Shown in pieces: positions 56,148 through 64,000 of a DNA stretch of 64,000 nt (position 1 is its first letter; every line of letters begins with the position of its first letter). The position numbers and the translations under genes were made by a program. This DNA is from Ancylobacter tetraedralis (GTDB taxonomy: Bacteria; Pseudomonadota; Alphaproteobacteria; Rhizobiales; Xanthobacteraceae): contig NZ_JACICD010000003.1 in NCBI RefSeq assembly GCF_014195655.1, forward strand, positions 248,001-312,000, written 5' to 3'. Below the pieces are notes generated by a model, which was given only the letters and a program-made list of their open reading frames with translations, was not told the origin of the DNA and did not search any database.

Positions 56148-56995
56148 CAGGCCATCTCCTCCCCATAGGTTTTAGCGACTTCCGCCTTCAGCTGGTTCCA
56201 GATCTCGCGGTGCAGCTGGTGAAAGCGCGGATCCAGCCGGATGTCGGCGGTGTCGCGCGGGCGGGCGAGGTCGATCGGGAAATTGCCGATGATGCGCGCC
56301 TCGGGACCTGCCGACATGATGACGACGCGGTCGGACAGCGCGATCGCCTCCTCAAGATCATGGGTGACGAACATCACCGCCTTGCGGTCCTGCGCCCACA
56401 GCCTGAGCAGCAAGGTTCCCATGATCTGGCGGGTCTGCGCGTCGAGCGGGCCGAAGGGCTCGTCCATGAGCAGGATCTTGGGGTCGCGCACCAGCACCTG
56501 TGCCAGCGCCACGCGCTTTCTCTGCCCACCCGAAAGCTCGTGGGGATAACGATCCGTGAAGCGTGCGAGGCCCACGCGCGCCAGCCAGTCGCGCCCCTGC
56601 GCCAACGTGTCGGCCCGGCGCGCGCCGCCGATCTCCAGCGCGATCGCCACATTGTCCAGCGCCGTCTTCCACGGCATCAGGGCGTCCTGCTGGAAGAGAT
56701 AGCCCGCCTTCGCGTTGAGCCCGGCGAGGGGCTCGCCGAAGATGGCGACGCGCCCGCCCGCCGGCTTCAGCAGGCCGGCCGTGGCATTCAGCAGGGTGGA
56801 CTTGCCGCAGCCGGTGGGGCCGACAATAGCCACGAACTCGCCATCCCCGACATGCAGCGAGGTCGGCGCCACCGCCTTGAACACCGGGCGCCCCTTGACG
56901 GCGAAGCTGATGCTCACATCGTCCAGCGCGACCGCAAGCGGGGCGGCGCCGGGAGCGGGGCCCTCTCGGCCCGGCTGTCGCAGAGCGATTTCCAT
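56147..56995 (-). CDS. ABC transporter ATP-binding protein, SsuB/TauB type
   Basis: A 282-residue ATPase. Walker A GPTGCGKST, Q-loop FQQDALMPWKTAL, signature LSGGQRKRVALAQ (Arg-Lys in place of the common QQ/MR), Walker B ILLMDEPFGPLD, and switch THDLEEAIALSDRV. First gene of the three-gene importer; ATG at 56995 after GAGGAAG. Confidence 0.93.
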   Translation of the reverse strand: MEIALRQPGREGPAPGAAPLAVALDDVSISFAVKGRPVFKAVAPTSLHVGDGEFVAIVGPTGCGKSTLLNATAGLLKPAGGRVAIFGEPLAGLNAKAGYLFQQDALMPWKTALDNVAIALEIGGARRADTLAQGRDWLARVGLARFTDRYPHELSGGQRKRVALAQVLVRDPKILLMDEPFGPLDAQTRQIMGTLLLRLWAQDRKAVMFVTHDLEEAIALSDRVVIMSAGPEARIIGNFPIDLARPRDTADIRLDPRFHQLHREIWNQLKAEVAKTYGEEMA

Positions 56996-57061
56996 GTCGC
57001 TTCCTCTCATCTCAGCTCGAAGTCCGCCACGCATGGGTCGGCACGCCGGCGAAGGACGTCC

Positions 57062-57090
57062 TTTCCCTCGCCCCGGCAGGGAGAGGGTGA
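57062..57090. repeat. GC-rich palindromic intergenic repeat (short copy)
   Basis: CCCTC-...-GGGAGAGGG (57065-57087) resembles the core of the other copies. It separates the ABC importer from the HMG-CoA-lyase-like gene within an otherwise co-directional run. Confidence 0.5.
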
Positions 57091-57128
57091 AAAGACGACC
57101 CTCGTGGCTATAGGCTCCTCACCCGCTC

Positions 57129-58076
57129 TCACGACGCGGCCCTGAGACTCGCCGGGGCGGGATGCAGGTCCCCGCTCCGCCCGGCCTTGGCCACCTGCCC
57201 CGGTATGTCGTGGCCGAGCAGATCCGGCAACCCGCGCGCCAGTTCCAGCAGGCGCCCGAGATCGACGCCGGTGGCCACGCCCATCTCCTCCAGCATGTGG
57301 ACGAGATCCTCGGTCGAGATATTGCCGGTGGCGCCCGGGGCGAAGGGGCAGCCGCCAAGGCCGCCGAGCGAGGCGTCGAAGCGGTCCGCCCCCTGCCCCA
57401 GCGCCGCCAGCACATTGGCAAGGCCCATGCCGCGCGTATTGTGGAAATGCAGCGTCAGCGGCACCGCGCCGAAACGCGCGCGAAAGGCCGCGACGAGGTC
57501 CGCCACCTGCCGTGGATTGGCCATGCCGGTGGTGTCCGCCAGGGTGATCGAATCGAGGTCGGCATCGAGATAGGCCGCGGCCAGACCGAGCACCTTCTCG
57601 GCCGGCTGCGCGCCCTCGAAGGGACAGCCGAAGGCGGTGGCGATGGAGCCGTTGAGCCGCGCGCGCGTGCCTCGCGCGGCCGCGACAATCGCGCGGAAAC
57701 CCTCCAGCGACTGATCCGGCGTCAGGCGCATATTGGCGAGGTTGTGCGTCGCGCTCACCGACATGACGAGGTTGAGCTCATCCAGATCGGCTGCGAGCGC
57801 CGCCTCGGCGCCGCGCAGGTTCGGCACCAGCGCGACATAGGTCACGCCCGGCCGGCGCCGGATCGCCCGGGCCACCTCGGCCGCGTCGGCGAGGTTCGGC
57901 ACGGCTTTCGGCGAGACGAAGGACGTTACCTCGATCTTGGCCACGCCGGTGTCGGACAGCGCGTCGATCAGCGCGATCTTGTCCGCCGTCGGCACGAAGC
58001 GCGGCTCGATCTGCAGGCCGTCGCGGGTGACGACCTCCTGGATGAACACGCGGGCGGGATAAGGCTCGCCGCTCAT
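57129..58076 (-). CDS. hydroxymethylglutaryl-CoA lyase-family enzyme
   Basis: A 315-residue DRE-TIM metallolyase. Motifs: EVVTRDGLQIEP (metal Asp in RDG), IEVTSFVSPKAVPNLADA, GSIATAFGCPFEG, metal-binding LHFHNTRGMGLAN and the C-loop GGLGGCPFAPGATGNISTED with the catalytic Cys. Known members cleave HMG-CoA to acetoacetate and acetyl-CoA; related ones cleave other 3-hydroxyacyl-CoAs such as citramalyl-CoA-like substrates. ATG overlaps the CoA-transferase stop by 4 nt, so the two act together. Confidence 0.9.
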   Translation of the reverse strand: MSGEPYPARVFIQEVVTRDGLQIEPRFVPTADKIALIDALSDTGVAKIEVTSFVSPKAVPNLADAAEVARAIRRRPGVTYVALVPNLRGAEAALAADLDELNLVMSVSATHNLANMRLTPDQSLEGFRAIVAAARGTRARLNGSIATAFGCPFEGAQPAEKVLGLAAAYLDADLDSITLADTTGMANPRQVADLVAAFRARFGAVPLTLHFHNTRGMGLANVLAALGQGADRFDASLGGLGGCPFAPGATGNISTEDLVHMLEEMGVATGVDLGRLLELARGLPDLLGHDIPGQVAKAGRSGDLHPAPASLRAAS

Positions 58077-59317
58077 GCGTCGTCTCCCTCGCCGTCCGGC
58101 CGTGCCACCACGCCGCTGGCGGTGAGCGCGGCAATCTCCTCCTCGCCATAGCCCAGCCCGGCCAGCACGCTTGCCGTGTGTTCGCCGAGCTTCGGGCCCA
58201 GCCAGTTCACGGCGCCGGGCGTGTCGGAGAGCTTGGGCACGATGCCCGGCAGCTTCACCTTTGTGCCGTCCGGCAGGGTGGAGGGCAGGATCATGTCGCG
58301 GGCGCGATATTGCGGATCGGCGACGATGTCGGCGACCGAATAGATGCGCCCGTTCGGCACCTGCGCGGCATCGAGCGCCGCTGTGACCTCGTCCAGCGAA
58401 TGCCGGCTTGTCCATGCGGTGATGGCACCGTCGATCGCCTCGACATGCGCCACCCGTCCATCATTGGAGGCGAGGCGCGGGTCACTGGCGAGGTCGTCGC
58501 GCCCGATCGCCCCCATCAGCCGCTTGAAAATGCCATCGCCATTGCCGGCGACGATGACATAGGTGCCCTCGCGCGTCGGGTAGGAATTGGAGGGCGCGAT
58601 GCCCGGCAGCGAGCCGCCCGAACGGGCGCGCACGAAGTCGAACACGTCATATTCGGGAACGAGGCTCTCCATCATGTTGAACACGCTCTCATAGAGCGAG
58701 ACGTCGACCACCTGTCCCGCGCCGCGTCCGGACTTGATGGCGAGGAGTGCCATCAGCGCGCCCATCACCGCGTGCAGCGCCGCCAGCGAATCGCCGATGG
58801 AGATGCCGGTGCGCGCTGGCGGCCGATCCGGATCGCCCGTGGTGAAGCGCATGCCACCCATCGCCTCGCCCACCGCGCCAAAGCCGGGGCGCTCGCGATA
58901 GGGCCCGTCCTGCCCGAAGCCAGAAATGCGCACCATGACGAGGTTGGGGTTGATCGCCTTCAGCGCCTCCCAGCCCAGCCCCCAGCGCTCCAGCGTGCCG
59001 GGGCGGAAATTCTCGATCAGCACATCGGCGTCGCGCACGAGGCGGCGGACAATCTCCTGGCCCTCGGGCAGGCGCAAATTGACGGCGACGGACTTCTTGT
59101 TGCGCGACTGGAGATACCACCAGAGCGAAGTGCCCTTGTGCAGCTTGCGCCATTTGCGCAGCGGATCGCCCTCGCCCGGGGATTCGATCTTGATCACCTC
59201 GGCGCCGAACTCGGCCATCAGCCGCGCGGCGAACGGCGCGGCGATCAGGTTGCCGAGCTCGACGACGCGGATTCCGGTCAGCGGGCCGTCCGCCCGGCCC
59301 GTCGCGGGGGCTTCCAT
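58073..59317 (-). CDS. CaiB/BaiF-family (class III) CoA-transferase
   Basis: A 414-residue CoA-transferase. N-terminal GIRVVELGNLIAAPFAARLMAEFGAEVIKIE, LRLPEGQEIVRRLVRDADVLIENFRPG with the catalytic Asp region, and GFGQDGPYRERPGFG are typical. It would activate an organic acid using succinyl-CoA or another donor for the following lyase. The 281-nt region upstream (59318-59598) should hold promoters in both directions. Confidence 0.92.
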   Translation of the reverse strand: MEAPATGRADGPLTGIRVVELGNLIAAPFAARLMAEFGAEVIKIESPGEGDPLRKWRKLHKGTSLWWYLQSRNKKSVAVNLRLPEGQEIVRRLVRDADVLIENFRPGTLERWGLGWEALKAINPNLVMVRISGFGQDGPYRERPGFGAVGEAMGGMRFTTGDPDRPPARTGISIGDSLAALHAVMGALMALLAIKSGRGAGQVVDVSLYESVFNMMESLVPEYDVFDFVRARSGGSLPGIAPSNSYPTREGTYVIVAGNGDGIFKRLMGAIGRDDLASDPRLASNDGRVAHVEAIDGAITAWTSRHSLDEVTAALDAAQVPNGRIYSVADIVADPQYRARDMILPSTLPDGTKVKLPGIVPKLSDTPGAVNWLGPKLGEHTASVLAGLGYGEEEIAALTASGVVARPDGEGDDA

Positions 59318-59598
59318 CTGTGACGCTCCTCACCCGGTTTTTGCGTTCTATCGGTCGAAAGCCGCAAAAGGTCCAATAGTCTTTGGACCCGGCGCGCGCC
59401 AGCGGCGGAGGAGCGATCGGCGCGCGCCTGTCGGAGGCGGGCAAAGACTATCATCCCCCGGCGACGACGGACAATCGCGGCCGCGACGGCGCGAAAACCA
59501 TATCCGGCTTCAGCGGCGACAGGGCTCGCTTATGAGTTGCTTCGCCCGCCAACACCGCTCATCCTTTCGCGCGCCGGGAGACGGGAGACGCTGGATTC

Positions 59599-60546
59599 AT
59601 GACCACTGAAGTCACCAGCCGCGCCGTCAGTGCCATCGCCACGCGCGTCCTTGTCCGTCCCGGCATGGCGGATCGCTTTGCCGAGTGGCAGGCCCGCTTC
59701 ACGCGCGCCGCCTCGCTCGCCCCGGGTTTTCTCAACGTTGAGATCCTCCCCGCCTTTGCCGGCTCCGGCGAATGGCAGATCGTGCAGCGCTTCGTCTCGC
59801 ACGAGACGCTGGAGCGCTGGCTGGACGAGGCCGGGCGCCGCGCGCTGCTGGCCGATCTGGCGCCGCTGCGGGCGCCGGAAGACCCCGCGCTGCCGGAAGA
59901 GGTGGCGCCGGACTACCACGCCTTCGCCACCGTGACGGAGGTCATCACCACGCAGGTGCAGCCCGGCCGCGAGGGCGAGTTCTTCGCCTGGAGCGAGAGC
60001 ATGCAGGCCGCGCAGGCGAAATTCCCCGGCTATATGGGCACGCTGGTGCAGGCGCCGGTCTCCGGCGACCTGCCCTACTGGACCGCGCTGGTGCGCTTCG
60101 GCTCGCCCGCCGAGCTGGACGCCTGGCTGGTCTCCCCGGAGCGTGCGGCCCGCCTTTCGGCGGCTGACCCCAGCGTGTCGCACTGGTCGAACCGCCGGCT
60201 CGCGGCGGGCTTCTCCGCCTGGTTCGCGCCCGATGCCAGCGGCGCCGTGCCGCCCGCCTGGAAGCAGACCGCGCTGGTGCTGCTCGTGCTGTTTCCGGTG
60301 GTGATGCTGGAGATCCGCTTTCTGAGCCCGCGGCTGGCCGGGTTGCCGCTCGCGCTCGCCACCTTCCTCGGCAATGCGCTCAGCGTATGCCTCGTCTCCT
60401 GGCCGCTGGTCGGCCTCGCGCGACTGGGCATGATGTGGTGGCTGCGCCCCGCGCCGACACACCGCACGGCGGTGGAGATCGGCGGCGCCCTCACCCTCGC
60501 CGCGCTCTATGGCGCGGAGATGGGACTGCTGTCGCTGCTGTTCTGA
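59599..60546 (+). CDS. membrane protein with two ABM-type domains
   Basis: A 315-residue protein: two ferredoxin-like 'antibiotic biosynthesis monooxygenase' modules (about 10-100 and 110-195), each with the pattern 'V-PG-...-F-W...FPG(Y/F)', then a C-terminal part with two or three helices (about 222-315). The second module plus helix resembles the uncharacterised COG3224-type ABM proteins. Function unknown; a heme- or quinone-related role is only a guess. It probably forms a short operon with the deaminase gene 56 nt downstream. Confidence 0.8.
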   Translation: MTTEVTSRAVSAIATRVLVRPGMADRFAEWQARFTRAASLAPGFLNVEILPAFAGSGEWQIVQRFVSHETLERWLDEAGRRALLADLAPLRAPEDPALPEEVAPDYHAFATVTEVITTQVQPGREGEFFAWSESMQAAQAKFPGYMGTLVQAPVSGDLPYWTALVRFGSPAELDAWLVSPERAARLSAADPSVSHWSNRRLAAGFSAWFAPDASGAVPPAWKQTALVLLVLFPVVMLEIRFLSPRLAGLPLALATFLGNALSVCLVSWPLVGLARLGMMWWLRPAPTHRTAVEIGGALTLAALYGAEMGLLSLLF

Positions 60547-60602
60547 GTGCCTGAAGACCCGCCGCGCCTTCACCCGCAAACCCCAACGAACCAGGGAAAG
60601 CC

Positions 60603-61103
60603 ATGACCAGCGAGACAGCCGTCACCCGCGAAGACGAAAAGTTCATGCGCCACGCCATCGCGCTGTCGGAGAAGACCGCGCTGGTCGACAGCGCCGGCGG
60701 CGTGTTCGGCTGCGTCATCGTTCGCGATGGCGAGATCCTCGGTGATGGCGCGAACCGGGTGGTGGCGGAGAACGACCCCACCTGGCATGGCGAGATGGAG
60801 GCCATTCGCAAGGCCTGCAAGAAGGAGGGCAGCTTCAAGCTGACCGGCGCCGTTCTCTACACCAGCGCCGAGCCCTGCCCGATGTGCATGGCGGCCTGCT
60901 ACTGGGCCGGAATCGAGCACGTGTACTACGCCTCGACCAATGCCGACGCGCTGGAATATGGCGATTTCGACGACAGCCTGATCTATGCCGAACTGAAGAA
61001 GCCGGTCGGCGAGCGCTCCATCAAGTGCGAGCAGATCCTGCAGGTGGAAGCCGTCGAGGTGTGGAAGAAGTACAAGAACAAGACCGATCGCGTGCCCTAT
61101 TGA
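60603..61103 (+). CDS. nucleoside/guanine deaminase-like zinc enzyme
   Basis: A 166-residue member of the cytidine-deaminase fold. Zinc motif 1 is WHGEMEAI with the catalytic Glu; motif 2 is PCPMCMAACYWA. The C-terminal ERSIKCEQIL and DRVPY resemble GuaD-type guanine deaminases of Bacillus, rather than tRNA adenosine deaminase TadA. Its position before a nucleobase permease supports a purine role. Confidence 0.88.
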   Translation: MTSETAVTREDEKFMRHAIALSEKTALVDSAGGVFGCVIVRDGEILGDGANRVVAENDPTWHGEMEAIRKACKKEGSFKLTGAVLYTSAEPCPMCMAACYWAGIEHVYYASTNADALEYGDFDDSLIYAELKKPVGERSIKCEQILQVEAVEVWKKYKNKTDRVPY

Positions 61104-61369
61104 GACGCGCGCGGCACGGGCGCGGCACGGGCGCGGTTCCGCGGCAACGGCGGGGCGTAAAACGCCGTCGCGCCGCGCCGGCGCATCCTGTGCCGCCTTG
61201 CCCCGCGCACGGCGAAATACCATAGTCGCCGCGGGGATTCCGGGGGCAAGCTTGCCGTGGCGGCGCCAATGACGCGTGGCGCATGGCAAGGGCCGGCCGG
61301 AGCCCGCCTGCCCGCTCTCCCGCCCGCTTCTCTGCCCGCCTTCTCCCTCCCCAGCCGCTCCGAGCCCCG
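61104..61369 (+). other. intergenic region before the nucleobase permease
   Basis: 266 nt, very GC-rich. An in-frame GTG-independent ATG at 61283 could extend the permease by 29 residues, but the Arg/Pro-rich translation is not convincing. I saw no purine-riboswitch-like fold and no strong promoter. Confidence 0.3.
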
Positions 61370-63073
61370 ATGCCGCGCAAGCCATCCAACATCGTCTATT
61401 CGGCCCATGAGAAGCCGCCGCTCGGCACGCTGTTTGCCCTGGGCATCCAGCACGCGACGCTGGCTCTGCTGTTTCTCGTCTATCCGCTGGTGGCGGCGGA
61501 GGAGGCCGGGCTGAGCTTTGCCGATACCCAGGTGCTGATCACCAGCTGCATCATCTTCATGGGCATCGCGACCATCATCGAGTGCTGGCCCAAGGCCGGC
61601 GCGGGCATGCTGTTGGTGCAGATTCCCAACACGCCGCATCTGCCGCTGGCGGTGCAGTCGCTCTCGGCCGGCGGCCTGCCGCTCTATGCCGCGATGAGCC
61701 TTGTCGCCTCGGTCTCGCAGCTCTCGCTCACCCGCTTCACCAATGCGCTGCGCGCGGTGTTCCCGCCGGAAATCTGCGGCGTCGCCGTCACCATGCTCGG
61801 CATCGCGCTGGCCCCGCCGGCGCTGCGCCGCGTTTTCGGGCTGGCGCAGGAATCGGGCGGGCTGGTCGATACCCGCTACCTCATGGTCAGCTTCATCACG
61901 CTGTTCATCATCATCGCGCTGGCGATCTTCTCGCGCGGGCTGCTGCGTCTGTTCGCGGTGGCCATCGGCGCCGGGGCGGGCTGGCTGATCGCCTCCTTCG
62001 CCGGCATCGCGCCGACGCCGGCGGACACGTTCGCGCAGCTTCCCTATGTCGACATTCCGCGCATCGGCTTCCCTGGCTTCGCCTGGTCCTGGGCGCTGCT
62101 GCCGGCGGCGATCCTCACCGGCTTCATCTCCGCCGTCGACATGATCTCCACCGTCGTGTCGATGCAGCGCATGGACGATGCCGACTGGCGCCGCGCCGAC
62201 ATGGAGCAGGCCGGCCGCGCCATTCGCGCCAACACGTTCGCCGATATGGGCGCCGCACTCACCGGCGGTTTCGCCAGCGCCTCGTCCTCGGCGGCGATCG
62301 GCGTCGCCTTCGCCACCGGCGCCACCGCCTGGCGCATCGGCATCATAGCCGGCGGTGTGATCCTGCTCGCCGCCTTCTCGCCAAAGCTGGTGGGGGCGCT
62401 CACCATCATCCCGACGCCCGTCGTCGGCGCCATCCTGATCTATGCCTCGGCCTTCCTCATCGTCGCCGGCATGGACCTGATCCTCTCCCGCCGCCTGAGC
62501 GACCGGCGCATCTTCACCGTGGGCCTCTCGGTTCTGGCCGGCCTCACGGTCGCGCTGCTGCCGGAAGTGGTGCACTCGACGCCGGACTGGGCGCAGCCCA
62601 TCCTCGAATCGCCGCTCTCGGTGTCGACCGCCGTCGCGGTGCTGCTCAACCTGTTCTTCCGCATCGGTATTCGCCAGGAAGCCTCGCTTCCCGTGACGCT
62701 GGGCGACAATGCCTTCCAGGTGACGACCGAGTTCCTCGAACAGCAGGGCGACCTGTGGGGCGCGCGTCGCGATGTCATCGCCGCGGCGATTCCGGTCGTC
62801 GCCGAAGCTGTCGAGACGCTGCTCGACACCGAGACCGCCGCCGGCGCGCTGGAATTGCGAGCGCGGTTCGACGAGAACAATTTCGACGTCACCCTGCTCT
62901 ATCAAGGCGAAGCGATCGAGGTCCCGACGCTGCGTCCCTCGCCCGAGGACCTGCTGGGCGATGCCAAGGCGGTCGCCCGTTTCGTCGGCTACATGCTGAG
63001 CAAGCGCGCGGACAAGCTGGTCATCGGCATGGAAGGCGAGCGGCAGGCGCTGTCCCTTCGCTTCGAGCACTGA
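61370..63073 (+). CDS. NCS2-family nucleobase permease with extra C-terminal ATPase-like domain
   Basis: A 567-residue protein. Residues about 15-432 are an NCS2 (purine/uracil/xanthine:cation symporter) core with 12-14 helices: FALGIQHATLALLFLVYPL, QIPNTPHLP, the conserved GFISAVDMISTV region and TGGFASASSSAAIGVAFATGA. After the last helix a soluble domain of about 130 residues follows (435-567). Its order (helix, LELRARFDENNFDVTLLYQG, then VARFVGYMLSKRADKLVIGME and QALSLRFEH) resembles an RsbW-like GHKL ATPase, but the Asn of the N-box and the glycine-rich lid are missing, so ATP binding is doubtful. Such a tail is not part of ordinary NCS2 carriers, which are about 430-490 residues. The next two genes encode a STAS protein and a real GHKL ATPase. 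Confidence 0.88.
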   Translation: MPRKPSNIVYSAHEKPPLGTLFALGIQHATLALLFLVYPLVAAEEAGLSFADTQVLITSCIIFMGIATIIECWPKAGAGMLLVQIPNTPHLPLAVQSLSAGGLPLYAAMSLVASVSQLSLTRFTNALRAVFPPEICGVAVTMLGIALAPPALRRVFGLAQESGGLVDTRYLMVSFITLFIIIALAIFSRGLLRLFAVAIGAGAGWLIASFAGIAPTPADTFAQLPYVDIPRIGFPGFAWSWALLPAAILTGFISAVDMISTVVSMQRMDDADWRRADMEQAGRAIRANTFADMGAALTGGFASASSSAAIGVAFATGATAWRIGIIAGGVILLAAFSPKLVGALTIIPTPVVGAILIYASAFLIVAGMDLILSRRLSDRRIFTVGLSVLAGLTVALLPEVVHSTPDWAQPILESPLSVSTAVAVLLNLFFRIGIRQEASLPVTLGDNAFQVTTEFLEQQGDLWGARRDVIAAAIPVVAEAVETLLDTETAAGALELRARFDENNFDVTLLYQGEAIEVPTLRPSPEDLLGDAKAVARFVGYMLSKRADKLVIGMEGERQALSLRFEH

Positions 63074-63220
63074 CCGAGGCTCGCGGGAGGCGAGCCGGCT
63101 GCCGGCGCGCCGCTTGCGTGGCCCGGGCTTTTCGGGCTAGCTCTGGCGCCAGCCGGGATGCTGCGCCGCACAGGCGGCCCGGCAGCCTCGGGTACAGGCT
63201 TGGACAGGATTGGCATCGCC

Positions 63221-63553
63221 ATGCATATCGACCGCATTGTCGAGAAGGACGTTCTGATCACCGCGGTGCGCGGGCGCCTCGACAGCAGTTCCTCGCCCAA
63301 GCTCGACGAGACGCTGGCCGTCATTCCGGAGGGAAGTGCCGCCATCGTGCTGGATTTCGCCGAGCTCACCTATATCAGCTCGGCCGGGCTGCGCGTGGTG
63401 CTGAAGGCCACCAAGCTGGCGCGCAGCAACGGCCTGCAGCTCGTTATCTGCGGCCTTGTTCCGCAGGTGCACGAGGTGTTTGATGTGAGCGGCTTCACGG
63501 CGCTCATCCCGATTCACGAGAGCCGGGCGAGCGCGCTCGCCGCGCTCACGTGA
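63221..63553 (+). CDS. STAS-domain anti-sigma-factor antagonist (RsbV-like)
   Basis: A 110-residue single STAS domain. The phosphorylation site is LTYISSAGLRVVL (Ser53/Ser54), as in SpoIIAA/RsbV. Such proteins bind and neutralise an RsbW-type kinase when dephosphorylated. Start ATG at 63221 (an upstream in-frame start at 63158 is less likely). The cognate kinase is likely the next gene, 36 nt downstream; it would switch partners between this antagonist and another target. Confidence 0.92.
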   Translation: MHIDRIVEKDVLITAVRGRLDSSSSPKLDETLAVIPEGSAAIVLDFAELTYISSAGLRVVLKATKLARSNGLQLVICGLVPQVHEVFDVSGFTALIPIHESRASALAALT

Positions 63554-63589
63554 CCGCGCCTCCCTGACCGATAATCGGCGGGCGGGACC

Positions 63590-64000
63590 ATGATCATTCG
63601 CGAGATCGACATCCGCCTGCCGAGCCGGCTCGATCAACTTGAGCCGCTATTCGAGGCGCTCGACTTCTTCGTCAGCACCAACGCCATCCCGCCGACCCCG
63701 GCCTATCGGCTGCAACTCGCGGTCGACGAGTTCGTCGCCAATGCGGTCGAGCACGGCTACGAGGACGGGCGGCAGGGCGAGATCGGCGTCCGGGTGCGCC
63801 TTGATGGCGATGTGCTGGAGCTTACCTTCAGCGATGACGGGGCGCCGTTCGATCCGTTCCACGCGCCGCCACCGGACCTGACCGGCTCGATCGAGGAGCG
63901 CCGCGTCGGCGGGCTCGGCGTCCACCTGGTGCGCACCCTCGCGGCCTCGGTCGCCTATCGCTACGAGCACGGCCGCAACGTCGTGGTCATCCGGCTGCAT
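63590..64000 (+). CDS. RsbW-like GHKL ATPase / anti-sigma-factor kinase, 5' part
   Basis: A partial gene: 137 codons, no stop before the window end. Start ATG at 63590 after a GGCGGGA. It has the complete GHKL motifs: N-box LAVDEFVANAVEHGY (Glu47, Asn51), G1 FSDDGAPFDPF (Asp82-Gly84) and G2 GGLGVHLVRTL (107-117). These predict ATP binding and serine kinase activity on the STAS protein. From the domain length the gene should end within a few codons of the window edge. No sigma factor or PP2C phosphatase is visible inside the window. Confidence 0.9.
   Translation, partial: MIIREIDIRLPSRLDQLEPLFEALDFFVSTNAIPPTPAYRLQLAVDEFVANAVEHGYEDGRQGEIGVRVRLDGDVLELTFSDDGAPFDPFHAPPPDLTGSIEERRVGGLGVHLVRTLAASVAYRYEHGRNVVVIRLH

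Overview
The window looks like a chromosomal core segment of an alphaproteobacterium of the order Hyphomicrobiales (Rhizobiales). The base composition is GC-rich. The gene order dusB-ntrB-ntrC-ntrY-ntrX ... trkA-trkH-dat-hfq-hflX/mazG, a pyruvate dehydrogenase operon with a lipoyl domain fused to E1-beta, a fused ispDF, and Bradyrhizobium-type beta-glucan synthesis genes all fit that order. A Xanthobacteraceae-like genome (Ancylobacter/Starkeya/Xanthobacter type) is my inference, not something the sequence proves. I found no rRNA, tRNA, CRISPR array, insertion sequence, prophage or origin.

Layout. 1-5.4 kb: the 3' end of an unknown gene; a secreted alkaline phosphatase with a convincing Pho box; and a three-gene exporter-like ABC system (Tat-type secreted CPFC protein, ATPase, FtsX-like permease with a histidine-rich periplasmic insert) that may handle a metal such as zinc. 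5.6-13.0 kb: a co-directional run of rlpA, a DD-carboxypeptidase whose KTG box reads MTG, tmk, holB, metG, a TatD nuclease and a PhnP-like metallo-hydrolase; mazG follows at 13.1-14.0 kb. 14.0-28.2 kb: the nitrogen/potassium/RNA-chaperone block on the minus strand, interrupted by one class A beta-lactamase gene on the plus strand. 28.4-32.0 kb: ispDF, cinA-type amidase, a COQ10/RatA-like protein, lipA and a small GlsB-type membrane protein. 32.0-39.8 kb: the whole pyruvate dehydrogenase complex (pdhA, small membrane protein, pdhB, pdhC, lpdA), an FtsB-like divisome protein and enolase. 40.0-43.8 kb: queF, glmS and glmU.

43.9-49.5 kb is a glucan locus: two GH17-type proteins (one free and membrane-anchored, one fused to a GT2 synthase), a small secreted cysteine-containing protein and a small membrane protein. 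It resembles the Bradyrhizobium cyclic beta-1,3/1,6-glucan system. 49.6-54.1 kb holds a VOC protein, a 52-codon ORF, eutBC and an alpha/beta hydrolase. 54.3-59.3 kb holds a NitT/TauT-type ABC importer followed (upstream in transcription) by an HMG-CoA-lyase-like enzyme and a CaiB/BaiF CoA-transferase; together they suggest uptake and CoA-dependent breakdown of an organic acid.

59.6-64 kb holds a double-ABM membrane protein, a guanine-deaminase-like enzyme, and the most unusual set in the window: an NCS2 nucleobase permease with an extra ~130-residue cytoplasmic domain that looks like a degenerate GHKL ATPase, followed by a STAS anti-sigma-antagonist and an RsbW-like ATPase that runs off the window end. 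This could be a nucleobase permease wired to a partner-switching module. A family of GC-rich palindromic repeats (CCTCTCC...GGAGAGG) occurs in at least four intergenic regions.
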